This document shows, in pieces, positions 18,986 to 27,364 of a stretch of 64,000 nucleotides of DNA. The DNA comes from UBA961 sp049426725 (GTDB lineage Bacteria; Bacteroidota; Ignavibacteria; Kapaibacteriales; UBA961), in NCBI GenBank assembly GCA_049426725.1, contig JBMSYN010000001.1, positions 62,001 to 126,000 on the forward strand, written 5' to 3'. The position numbers were made by a program, and so were the translations under genes. Numbering within the stretch: the stretch's first letter is position 1; each line of letters starts with the position of its first letter. The notes beneath the pieces were generated by a model. It saw nothing but the letters and a program-made list of their open reading frames with translations. It ran no database searches and had not been told where the DNA came from.

Positions 18986-19654
18986 TTATTCAATAGTAGT
19001 ATTGGGCAAATATGGGAGAATTTCTATCAAATATTGTATTGCATGTTCAAGTTCTTCTTTGGAGCCATTGTTTTCGATCAAAAAATCGCAATGTTCTTTC
19101 AGAATTTCATCACTCACTTGCGACTTTATTCTTCCTTCAATTTGAGACTTTGTCATACCTCTGTCTTTTATGAGACGCTCATATCTCAATTCCGGGGTGG
19201 TAATAACCCCAATCACATAATCAAATCCATCCTCTAAATTAGACTCAAAGAGCAATGCTATATCAATGATAACAACATCATTCAAATCAGCCAATTCACC
19301 TGCTTTGGTAAATACATGGTCCAATAATGCAGGATGAACTATTGAGTTCAAATCCAATAAAGATTTGTTATTGTTATCTTCAAAAACTAATGAAGCTAGA
19401 TAATCAGTATGGATAGTACCTTCTTTGGTATATGTAGATTCACCAAATCTTTGAATCAAGCGTTCTTTCACCAGCGGATCATGTTCCATGATGAAACGTG
19501 CTTCTACATCGGCATTAATCACCGGAAATCCCGCATCTTCAAAGACTTGAGCAACCGTTGATTTCCCTGAACCTATTCCACCGGTCAGTCCAATGAGAAG
19601 CGGCTCGCCTTCGATTTCCTCATTTTGCTGATCTATCTGACCTGAATTCTGCAT
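18986..19654 (-). CDS. coaE: Dephospho-CoA kinase
   Basis: 222 residues. It phosphorylates dephospho-CoA in the last step of coenzyme A synthesis. The P-loop is GGIGSGKS (25-32), followed by the family signature FPVINADVEARFIMEHD and the LID-type stretch RYERLIKDRGMTKSQIEGRI. The N-terminal 18 residues or so before LLIGLTGG are not conserved in the family, so the true start may be further downstream, but no closer ATG is obvious. It is divergent from the E2 gene. Confidence 0.94.
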   Translation of the reverse strand: MQNSGQIDQQNEEIEGEPLLIGLTGGIGSGKSTVAQVFEDAGFPVINADVEARFIMEHDPLVKERLIQRFGESTYTKEGTIHTDYLASLVFEDNNNKSLLDLNSIVHPALLDHVFTKAGELADLNDVVIIDIALLFESNLEDGFDYVIGVITTPELRYERLIKDRGMTKSQIEGRIKSQVSDEILKEHCDFLIENNGSKEELEHAIQYLIEILPYLPNTTIE

Positions 19655-19715
19655 GTATAAACAAACTTGGTGGACAAAAGAAGGAATTTTGAACTTGATG
19701 TGACTGTTAAGAACA

Positions 19716-19745
19716 TTGGTAAATCTACGGAATTTCGCTAATTTG
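19716..19745 (+). promoter_or_regulatory. Candidate promoter of the E2 gene
   Basis: TTG (19716-19718), 20 bases, then TAATTTG (19739-19745), a TAnnTTTG-like element with one base missing. A ribosome binding site AGGAG lies shortly upstream of the ATG at 19797. Predicted leader about 45 nt. Confidence 0.3.
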
Positions 19746-19796
19746 CCATTATTCCATCACCTAAGATATTACACACCGCTTCTAGGAGTACAGTAG

Positions 19797-21521
19797 ATGA
19801 AAGTTGACGTCGTGATGCCAAAAATGGGCGAGTCCATTCAGGAAGGCAAAATTTTACGCTGGTTGAAGAAACCCGGCGATAAAGTCGAACGCGACGAGAT
19901 CCTCTTGGAAATTTCCACGGATAAGGTAGATACCGAGGTACCTTCACCTTCTGCCGGCATATTGACAGCGATCTTGGCTCAAGAAAATGATACAGTTGAA
20001 GTAGGAACAATCATCGCGGAATTAAATACTGATGCACAAGCATCTGTTGCAGCTCCCGCTCCGACTCCTGTAGTAGCTCCCGCTCCGGCTCCTGTAGTAG
20101 CTCCCGCTCCGGCTCCTGTTGCAGCTTCGGCTTCAACCGGAACTCAAACAGATGTCGTGATGCCTAAAATGGGAGAATCAATTCAGGAAGGTAAAATTCT
20201 CCGTTGGTTAAAGAAACCCGGTGATACAGTAGAACGTGATGAGATTCTACTGGAAATTTCAACAGATAAAGTTGATACCGAAGTGCCTTCACCAGTTGCA
20301 GGCACACTCACTGAACTATTGGCAGCCGAAGGTGACACTGTAGAAGTGGGTGCGGTTATTGCACGATTAGGTTCTGCCGGTGCTGCTGTTCAAAGCAGTC
20401 CCCCGCCAGCACCTCCATCACAACCTGCACCTGTTCAAGCTGCTCCTACTCAACCTATGCCAATTCAAGTGGCGCCGGTTCATAGCGAACAATCTGCACC
20501 AATAACATCCATACCCAGAACCAGTGGATCACGATTCTATTCCCCACTTGTTCGTACAATAGCTGAATCTGAAGGAATATCACTTCAGGAATTGGATGCA
20601 ATTTCAGGGTCTGGTTTGGAAGGAAGAGTCACAAAGAATGATATTCTGTCTTACTTGAGCAAGAGAGGTACCGGTTCCACACAGGCCACAATTCAAAGTG
20701 TACCAGCACCGGCTCCGGTTGTTTCAGCAACTCCTGCGCCTGCACCTGCTCCAGTACAAACATATGTTGCAAAACCTGCCGATTCGACAACGCTTGCACA
20801 ATGGGGTCAGGATGTTGAAGTCATTCCTATGGATCGCGTTCGTCAAATCATTGCCGATCACATGGTTCGCTCGAAGCAGACATCGCCTCATGTTACAAGT
20901 GTAGGCGAAGCTGATGTGACGCAACTCGTCAACTTCAGAGAAAGACATAAAACAGCATTTGAGCAAAGAGAAGGATTTAAACTTACATTAACTCCATTCT
21001 TTGCAAAAGCAATCGTTGATGCGGTAAAGCAATTCCCTCTTGTAAATGTGAGTGTTGATGGTAGCAATATCATTCGTCATAAAAAAATCAATTTGAGTTT
21101 TGCGACTGTATTGAATGATGGCAATTTGATTGTACCTGTCATCAAGAATAGCGACATGATGAATCTTGGTGGCATAAGCAGATCGATCAATGACTTGGCC
21201 CAAAGAGCACGTGGTAAGAAGTTATCTCCTGATGAAATTTCCGGTGGAACAATATCCATGACCAATATGGGTGCATGGGGAAGTCTTTTTGGTACGCCTG
21301 TCATCAATCAGCCACAAACAGCAATTATTGGTATTTACGCTGTACAGAAAAGACCGGTTGTTCGCGAAGTAAATGGAGAAGATCTCATTGCAATCAGACA
21401 AATGATGTATGTCTCCATTACATATGATCACAGAGTTATTGATGGAGTTCTTGCATCATCCTGCCTAAGAGCAATCGTACAAAACTTAGAAAAAATGAAT
21501 GAATCAACCATCGAGTTGTAA
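19797..21521 (+). CDS. sucB: 2-oxoacid dehydrogenase E2 (dihydrolipoamide acyltransferase, probable succinyltransferase)
   Basis: 574 residues. Two lipoyl domains are nearly identical, with lipoylated lysines K43 and K158 in EISTDKVDTEVPSP. An Ala/Pro linker follows, then a peripheral-subunit-binding domain (about 248-285, YSPLVRTIAESEGI...GRVTKNDIL) and the acyltransferase core from about 345, with catalytic H545 and D549 in SITYDHRVIDGV. The multi-lipoyl layout resembles SucB of Actinobacteria and Bacteroidota-type 2-oxoglutarate or branched-chain complexes; the exact substrate cannot be fixed from this gene alone. E1 and E3 genes are not in the window. Confidence 0.85.
   Translation: MKVDVVMPKMGESIQEGKILRWLKKPGDKVERDEILLEISTDKVDTEVPSPSAGILTAILAQENDTVEVGTIIAELNTDAQASVAAPAPTPVVAPAPAPVVAPAPAPVAASASTGTQTDVVMPKMGESIQEGKILRWLKKPGDTVERDEILLEISTDKVDTEVPSPVAGTLTELLAAEGDTVEVGAVIARLGSAGAAVQSSPPPAPPSQPAPVQAAPTQPMPIQVAPVHSEQSAPITSIPRTSGSRFYSPLVRTIAESEGISLQELDAISGSGLEGRVTKNDILSYLSKRGTGSTQATIQSVPAPAPVVSATPAPAPAPVQTYVAKPADSTTLAQWGQDVEVIPMDRVRQIIADHMVRSKQTSPHVTSVGEADVTQLVNFRERHKTAFEQREGFKLTLTPFFAKAIVDAVKQFPLVNVSVDGSNIIRHKKINLSFATVLNDGNLIVPVIKNSDMMNLGGISRSINDLAQRARGKKLSPDEISGGTISMTNMGAWGSLFGTPVINQPQTAIIGIYAVQKRPVVREVNGEDLIAIRQMMYVSITYDHRVIDGVLASSCLRAIVQNLEKMNESTIEL
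20051..20122 (+). repeat. Three tandem 24-bp repeats in the E2 Ala/Pro linker
   Basis: Units at 20051-20074, 20075-20098 and 20099-20122 share the core AGCTCCCGCTCCGGCTCCTG with one or a few changes. In frame they encode repeated APAPVVAP blocks of the flexible linker between the two lipoyl domains. The copy number is likely to vary by slippage. Confidence 0.85.
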
Positions 21522-21827
21522 TTGATTCTTAAATCTATCATATCGATTCTAACTACATTAGCCCTAATCGCTCAGATTGGGGCTTTTGTAGTTCACGCCC
21601 ATCCTATACTGCATGAAGATCATGAAATCAGCATAACAAGTGAACAATCAAAGTATTCACATCATTGTGATATTTGCGATGCAGTTCTAAAGATTGCTGT
21701 TGATTCATTTGATGTGATAACATTTATCAATTCCTCAAGTTTAGTTCCCTATTACTGCCTACCCACTCTATCTTTTACATCTACTTCATTAGAAAAAACT
21801 TCCTCTCGAGCACCACCCTTAGCATAA
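21522..21827 (+). CDS. Small exported His/Cys protein upstream of TonB receptor
   Basis: 101 residues from a TTG that directly follows the E2 stop; no ATG is available. It starts with a hydrophobic leader (LKSIISILTTLALIAQIGAFVVHA), then HPILHEDHE and H47-H48-C49-D50-I51-C52. Small exported proteins with HxC/CxxC clusters (DUF2946-like) often sit beside metal-related TonB receptors in Bacteroidota (family knowledge). It precedes the receptor gene by 38 bp. I infer a periplasmic metal-binding or metal-sensing role, not proven. Confidence 0.6.
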   Translation: MILKSIISILTTLALIAQIGAFVVHAHPILHEDHEISITSEQSKYSHHCDICDAVLKIAVDSFDVITFINSSSLVPYYCLPTLSFTSTSLEKTSSRAPPLA

Positions 21828-21865
21828 GCATAAGACAACATATTTTCTCATTGAGGAGCAATACC

Positions 21866-24238
21866 ATGTATTTCAATATTTTCGGTATTGTGTTTTCTTT
21901 GTTGCTTATCAATTTCTCTCTGCCAACTATTGTGCTAGCACAGAGCAGGGTATTGCACATTAACACAATACAACTTCAACAACATAGTAAAAAATCACTG
22001 TCATCAGTTAGAATTACAAATGGCATGACTGGTGTGATGACTGATAAATCAGGTCATGCAGATTTTCGTATTTCCAATACTGAACAAACTATAACCTTTT
22101 CAAAACCCGGTTATGTTTCAGGAAGCATTCTAATTCCTGGATCGAATTCTGATACAACAATTACATTAATTCTTCAACAATCCGAATTCAAAGGAAACGC
22201 TGTTCATATAACAGGAGATAGAAATTCAATCTACGGAGTAGGATCACAGGAGGTCAATATCATCAATAGCGAAGAACTCGATAAACATCGAGGGCAAACT
22301 TTGGGTGAGACATTGAAACGGGTGACCGGACTACATACACTTCAAACAGGACCAAGCATATCCAAACCAATACTTCGAGGAATGCATAGTCAAAGATTAC
22401 TTATCAGCAATGCCGGGATTGCACAGGAAGGACAACAATGGGGTTCAGAACATGCACCGGAGATCGACGCATTTTCAATTGGTTCAGTTGAAATCTTGAA
22501 AGGCGCAGCTGGAGTGGAATATGGACCCGGTGCAATGGGAGGGATGATTCGAATTATTCCACCTCAAATCCCTGACACTTCGCACCTTTCAGCCTCTGTA
22601 ACTATCCAAGGACAAAGCAATAACTGGCAAGGAGCTATTTCTCCTTCTTTGTCATGGGCTCACAAACAAGACAATGGCAATACATTTGGCATTCGTGGAC
22701 AGATATCCGGGAAGCAAGCGGGTAATGCAAGAACGGCTGATTATGTCTTGGGGAATACAGGCTTTACCGAACTTAATGGTCAATTACAGGGTATGTACTC
22801 TCTATCATCCGGGGGAAAGATAACGTTAACATCAAGTATATTCGACACAGAATTAGGAATATTCAAAGGAAGTCATATTTCCAATGCTTCCGATTTATTG
22901 CGGGCGATTGAACGAGGTCATCCATTTGAAGAATATGATTTCACCTATGATATCGATTTCCCAAAACAACAAATTCAGCATCGCCTCTTAAGCATACAAG
23001 GAATAATCCCTCTTGAAGGCATAGGATTACTCGAAGCCACTTATGGTTGGCAGAGAAATGACCGTGCAGAATTCGATGCACATAATCTTCGAGTACCCAA
23101 AGATTCAATTCAAGCATTGGAACAATTGCTGATCAAACCGGCAATGAGACTATTGCTTGAAACATATTCGGGTGACATAAAATTGAAGGATATTCAATTG
23201 CATGAACACATCAATATGACATTTGGAATCGCAACACAATTTCAACAAAACAAAAGAATGGGAAAAGTTGTGTTGATACCCGATTATTTTATGTCTGCAA
23301 TTGGAACGTATGCTATCGCAAATGCAGTCTATGATGATGTAATCATAAGTGGTGGCATAAGATATGACACTAGACAAATTTCCATCGACAAATTTTCATC
23401 GCCAACTCGACTCATCAATGATTCAGTATTGCATTTTTCGGGTATATCAATGGGAGGCGGATTCATGTGGCAATTACAGGATGAATGGAGAATGTCTCTA
23501 AATCTTGGTCAAACTTGGCGTCCTCCACAAGTAAACGAATTATACTCCTATGACATTCATCACGGTACTGCGCAATTTGAAATTGGAAAAAGGGATTTGT
23601 CACCTGAGCAATCTCGTACAGTTGATATGGCATTGATCTATGATTCTGAGGATGTTTCTTTTGATATTTCACTGTTTCACAATCAATTCGATGGATTCAT
23701 TCTTCTTCAACCGGATAGAACAAGACCAACCGTAACTGTTAGAGGTAGTTTCCCAACATTTCGATATGATCAAGTACAAGCAAAAATGTACGGAACAGAG
23801 ATTCAAGGTGATTATACATTCGATGATTGGTTGACATTTTCACTGCAGGGATCATTACTGCGGGGCGACAATCTATCTTCAGGAAATCCCCTTTTTCTCA
23901 TACCTGCAGATAGAGCAAGTGCCGCAATTCATGCACACAGAGAAAATGTTCTCAATATCTTTGGTGATGCATACATTGAATTAAGAGGTACGCATGTTAG
24001 ATGGCAGGATAGATTCGATCCCAATCTAGATTATGCCAATCCACCCGCTAGTTATTCACTCTTTGACATAAATCTTGGAGGAACATTATTGCATGGCCCA
24101 CTCAGCGGCTTGGCAATGAATGTATCATTTCAAAATATAGCTAACACCGCATATCGAGATTATTTATCCAGATATAGATACTTCGCACTAGACACAGGTT
24201 TTAATTGTATCATACGATGCATAATCCCTATTCACTAA
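21866..24238 (+). CDS. TonB-dependent outer-membrane receptor (ZnuD-like, metal)
   Basis: 790 residues from the ATG at 21866, chosen for the GAGGAG site at 21853-21858. It has a signal peptide (residues 1-25 or so), an N-terminal carboxypeptidase-regulatory-like domain (SSVRITNGMTGVMTDKSGH), a plug (EVNIINSEELDKHRGQTLGETLKRVTG...ILRGMHSQRLLI...VEILKGAAGVEYG), and a beta-barrel ending in YRDYLSRYRYFALDTG. That C-terminal signature is shared with ZnuD-type zinc receptors. Neighbours 21522 and 24255 strengthen a metal substrate. It would be powered by the TonB system at 1904-4695. Confidence 0.85.
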   Translation: MYFNIFGIVFSLLLINFSLPTIVLAQSRVLHINTIQLQQHSKKSLSSVRITNGMTGVMTDKSGHADFRISNTEQTITFSKPGYVSGSILIPGSNSDTTITLILQQSEFKGNAVHITGDRNSIYGVGSQEVNIINSEELDKHRGQTLGETLKRVTGLHTLQTGPSISKPILRGMHSQRLLISNAGIAQEGQQWGSEHAPEIDAFSIGSVEILKGAAGVEYGPGAMGGMIRIIPPQIPDTSHLSASVTIQGQSNNWQGAISPSLSWAHKQDNGNTFGIRGQISGKQAGNARTADYVLGNTGFTELNGQLQGMYSLSSGGKITLTSSIFDTELGIFKGSHISNASDLLRAIERGHPFEEYDFTYDIDFPKQQIQHRLLSIQGIIPLEGIGLLEATYGWQRNDRAEFDAHNLRVPKDSIQALEQLLIKPAMRLLLETYSGDIKLKDIQLHEHINMTFGIATQFQQNKRMGKVVLIPDYFMSAIGTYAIANAVYDDVIISGGIRYDTRQISIDKFSSPTRLINDSVLHFSGISMGGGFMWQLQDEWRMSLNLGQTWRPPQVNELYSYDIHHGTAQFEIGKRDLSPEQSRTVDMALIYDSEDVSFDISLFHNQFDGFILLQPDRTRPTVTVRGSFPTFRYDQVQAKMYGTEIQGDYTFDDWLTFSLQGSLLRGDNLSSGNPLFLIPADRASAAIHAHRENVLNIFGDAYIELRGTHVRWQDRFDPNLDYANPPASYSLFDINLGGTLLHGPLSGLAMNVSFQNIANTAYRDYLSRYRYFALDTGFNCIIRCIIPIH

Positions 24239-24254
24239 TTGCATGGAAACATAT

Positions 24255-24815
24255 ATGAAAACAACTCTCTTTGCACTTTGCATTTCCCTTCTTGTAATAT
24301 CTTGTGGACTAACAGACCACAATCACGATCAAGATAATGATCATGATTATGCAACAACCATCATTATGACTTTGATCAATGAAAATAATTCAGCAGACAC
24401 GGTTTCAGCATTGTGGAAGGATTTGGATGGTCCAGGAGGTGCAATGCCAAGCATAATTGACACTATCAAACTAAAAGCAAACACATCATATCTTGGTACA
24501 ATTCAGTTATTCAATGAATCAAAGAATCCGCGTACGAATATAACTACCGAAATTGCAGGAAATAGTTATAAACATCAATTTTTCTTCACTCCAAGCACAG
24601 TCATTTCAAACAATATTGAATGGAAAATAACTGACAAAGACAGAAACAATCACCCTGTTGGTCTGACTTACAAAGTACAAACATCAACTTCCACATCACA
24701 AATTGGTTCAGTGAATATTGTTCTTTCTCATTATGATTCTATGACAAAAGATGGTATCCGAAAAAGCTTGGAATCCGACATTGACATTGATTTTCCTGTC
24801 ATGATCATAAATTGA
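24255..24815 (+). CDS. His/Asp-rich lipoprotein partner of the TonB receptor
   Basis: 186 residues from the ATG at 24255 (an upstream ATG at 24243 is possible). The lipobox is LVISC (C17). Directly after it comes a metal-ligand-like run DHNHDQDNDHD. The body contains LWKDLDGPGGAMP, LKANTSYLGTIQLFNESKNP, HQFFFTPS and NNHPVGLTYKVQTSTSTSQIG. This matches a Bacteroidota family found beside TonB-dependent receptors, sometimes labelled type 1 periplasmic binding fold-like; its role is unknown. It lies just after the receptor and ends the cassette with a terminator. Confidence 0.75.
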   Translation: MKTTLFALCISLLVISCGLTDHNHDQDNDHDYATTIIMTLINENNSADTVSALWKDLDGPGGAMPSIIDTIKLKANTSYLGTIQLFNESKNPRTNITTEIAGNSYKHQFFFTPSTVISNNIEWKITDKDRNNHPVGLTYKVQTSTSTSQIGSVNIVLSHYDSMTKDGIRKSLESDIDIDFPVMIIN

Positions 24816-24839
24816 TGTAAATACCATACTAAATTGACT

Positions 24840-24869
24840 AATGGCGCTTCAAAAAGCGCCATTTTCTTT
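24840..24869 (+). terminator. Rho-independent terminator after the metal-uptake cassette
   Basis: A perfect 10-bp stem (24840-24849 with 24854-24863, AATGGCGCTT/AAGCGCCATT), loop CAAA, then TTCTTT. It ends transcription of the E2-receptor-lipoprotein unit. Confidence 0.9.
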
Positions 24870-24898
24870 GGTAAAATGCCATAGTTCTCGTATCATTG
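24868..24898 (+). promoter_or_regulatory. Candidate Bacteroidota-type promoter of the TPR-mdh unit
   Basis: TTG (24868-24870) at the very end of the terminator T run, 20 bases, then TATCATTG (24891-24898), one mismatch from TAnnTTTG. The leader to 24933 would be about 28 nt. Confidence 0.45.
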
Positions 24899-24932
24899 CA
24901 ATAACCAACCCTAACTTTTCGCACTTATTGCC

Positions 24933-26339
24933 ATGAATCCTATCGGAGAAGATGGATTTTCAAAAAAAAAGCAAAATCAATACTTGAAAGAAGTATTGAA
25001 GCAGTGCCTTCATGTGCTTGATACAGGGAAAGGATCGCTTCCAGGAAATGAAACATTGGAAGCACTCGTGCATTTTTGCATAGAAGAGGGTGATCAAAGT
25101 GCAGCATTAAAAATTGCCGATATATTAGTTGAGAGGATTCCTTATTCTTCTGATGCTTGGCATATTAAAAGTCTTGCTCAAGTACATGCTCATGACAAAG
25201 CAAATGCACTCATTTCAATCAATAAAGCAAAAGCACTGAATCCAAATGATCCGGGGATCAATATCACTCATGCCATGTTGCAAGAACATATACTCACAAA
25301 AGATGAGACTATTTCAATGTATCATTCATTGATGGATGTATTCCCCGGAAATGATGAAGTACTATATGCACTTGGCCAATACTATGAAAAGCAATCGATG
25401 TATCAAGAAGCAATCAAGATTTTCACATTCTTGGTTAATAGCGAAGAATTTCATCGACATGCTTTATCAGATCTTGGTTACTGCAATGATTGCCTTGAAC
25501 AATATGAGGTTGCACTTACTTGGTATGATCAATATCTTGAGATTGAGCCTTTTGATCATGTTATTTGGTTTAATAAAGCAGTTGTATTGTGTCATTTAGA
25601 ACAATTCAATGCAGCCATTTCATGTTATGATTTTGCATTGGCTATCAAAGAAGACTTTGCAGGTGCTTGGTATAATCGAGGAAATGCACTTGGTTCTTTG
25701 GGTAGATTATTGGAAGCAATTGAATCATATAGAACATCACTCGAATATGAGTCAACCGATGTGGCCGGATGGCATAATCTCGGTAGCACTTTGGAAGAAA
25801 CGGGAGCATTCAGAGATGCAATAGAAGCATTTTCGATGGCAGTTGTCCATGATCCACTGCATTATGAATCCTATTATGGCAGAGGGTCATGCCATGATGC
25901 TTTAGAAGAATATGCTTCTGCAATCGCAGACTATGATAAAGCACTCTCATTACAGCCAGGCTATGCTGATGTCTGGCAAGCCAAAGCTGATGCACTGTTT
26001 AATATTCACAGACCCGAAGAAAGCATCATTTGCTATAAACAAGCTTTGCAATTATCCCCCGACAATATTGAATGCGCAATTGATTGCATTCGTACTTATA
26101 TCGAATTGCATGAATATAAAGATGCAAAAGAATTGATTGACACATACATTGAAGAGTATTCGACAAATGCTGAATTGCTATATGAGTCCGCTAAAGTGGA
26201 TACTTATCTAGGAAATCATGAAGAAGCGTTGGAACATCTTAAAATATCACATTCTTTAGAACATAAATCAATCGACGATTTAAAAAGAGATTTTCCTGAT
26301 TTGCTAACAGATTTAGAATTATTCAAATTATTCACATAA
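24933..26339 (+). CDS. Cytoplasmic TPR-repeat protein
   Basis: 468 residues with no signal peptide. It consists of about ten tetratricopeptide repeats, several with clear YNRGNALGSLGRLLEAIESYR, WHNLGSTLEETGAFRDAIEAF or YYGRGSCHDALEEYASAIADY patterns. No catalytic domain is visible. It is 27 bp before mdh and probably co-transcribed with it. TPR arrays mediate protein contacts; the partner is unknown. Confidence 0.85.
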   Translation: MNPIGEDGFSKKKQNQYLKEVLKQCLHVLDTGKGSLPGNETLEALVHFCIEEGDQSAALKIADILVERIPYSSDAWHIKSLAQVHAHDKANALISINKAKALNPNDPGINITHAMLQEHILTKDETISMYHSLMDVFPGNDEVLYALGQYYEKQSMYQEAIKIFTFLVNSEEFHRHALSDLGYCNDCLEQYEVALTWYDQYLEIEPFDHVIWFNKAVVLCHLEQFNAAISCYDFALAIKEDFAGAWYNRGNALGSLGRLLEAIESYRTSLEYESTDVAGWHNLGSTLEETGAFRDAIEAFSMAVVHDPLHYESYYGRGSCHDALEEYASAIADYDKALSLQPGYADVWQAKADALFNIHRPEESIICYKQALQLSPDNIECAIDCIRTYIELHEYKDAKELIDTYIEEYSTNAELLYESAKVDTYLGNHEEALEHLKISHSLEHKSIDDLKRDFPDLLTDLELFKLFT

Positions 26340-26366
26340 TACTTTTCATTCCACAAGGAGTTATTC

Positions 26367-27299
26367 ATGAAGATGACTGTGATTGGCGCCGGAAATGTAG
26401 GCGCAACTACTGCCCAGAGATTGGCAGACAAACAACTTGCCACCGAAGTTGTTCTTCTTGACATTGCAGAAGGAATCCCTCAAGGCAAAGGTTTAGACAT
26501 GTATGAATCCATGCCTGTAGAAGCCTCTGACTGTAGAATCCTAGGTACAAATTCTTATGAAGACACAAAAGATTCCGAAATCGTCATCATAACAGCCGGT
26601 TTGGCAAGAAAGCCAGGAATGAGTCGTGATGACTTGCTCGCTGCAAATGCAAAGATTGTAGGTTCTTGCGCAGAACAAGCTGCCAAATATTCGCCAAATG
26701 CATTTTACATCATTGTCTCAAACCCACTTGATGTAATGACATTTGTGACACTCAAGAAAACCGGTCTTCCAAGAAACAAAGTGCTGGGCATGGCGGGAGT
26801 ATTGGATACAGCTCGTTATCGCACATTTCTCTCAATGGAATTAAATGTTTCCGTTGAGGATATTCAAGCATTCGTCTTGGGTGGACATGGAGACACTATG
26901 GTTCCTCTTCCACGTTATACAACAATCGCAGGTGTTCCAATCACTGAATTATTGCCAAAGGATCGCATAGATTCAATTGTTCAAAGAACAAGAGATGGTG
27001 GTATCGAAATAGTGAATCATCTCAAAACCGGTAGTGCATACTATGCACCATCTGCAGCTGCAGTACAGATGGTTGAATGTATTGTAAAAGACAAAAGAAG
27101 AATCCTCCCATGTGCCGTAATGCTTCAAGGAGAGTATGGTTTGAATGATGTCGTGGTTGGCGTGCCAATCAAGATTGGGAAAAATGGAATGGAAGATATC
27201 TTCCAAATCACTCTCGATGCAGATGAGAATGCAGCCTTGGTTAAATCGGCAAATGATGTAAAAGCCACCATGGAAAAACTATCTACAATGGAATTCTAA
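26367..27299 (+). CDS. mdh: Malate dehydrogenase (LDH-like type)
   Basis: 310 residues. It oxidises malate to oxaloacetate with NAD in the citric-acid cycle. NAD-binding motif GAGNVGA (7-13), Asp32 for the adenosine ribose, and the substrate set R81, R87, D147, R150 and H174 (in GGHGDTMVP) are all present. R81 takes the position that is glutamine in lactate dehydrogenases, supporting malate. A clear AAGGAG site precedes the ATG. A terminator follows at 27315-27346. Confidence 0.96.
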   Translation: MKMTVIGAGNVGATTAQRLADKQLATEVVLLDIAEGIPQGKGLDMYESMPVEASDCRILGTNSYEDTKDSEIVIITAGLARKPGMSRDDLLAANAKIVGSCAEQAAKYSPNAFYIIVSNPLDVMTFVTLKKTGLPRNKVLGMAGVLDTARYRTFLSMELNVSVEDIQAFVLGGHGDTMVPLPRYTTIAGVPITELLPKDRIDSIVQRTRDGGIEIVNHLKTGSAYYAPSAAAVQMVECIVKDKRRILPCAVMLQGEYGLNDVVVGVPIKIGKNGMEDIFQITLDADENAALVKSANDVKATMEKLSTMEF

Positions 27300-27314
27300 A
27301 TAACACTTGAAGAT

Positions 27315-27346
27315 GCCGGATATTCTACATGAGTATTCGGCTTTTT
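27315..27346 (+). terminator. Rho-independent terminator after mdh
   Basis: Stem 27315-27323 with 27333-27341 (9 bp, two G-U wobbles), a 9-nt loop and TTTTT. It ends the TPR-mdh unit just 19 bp before the YfhO-type gene. Confidence 0.75.
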
Positions 27347-27364
27347 CAAAACGGAGAGTCAGAC

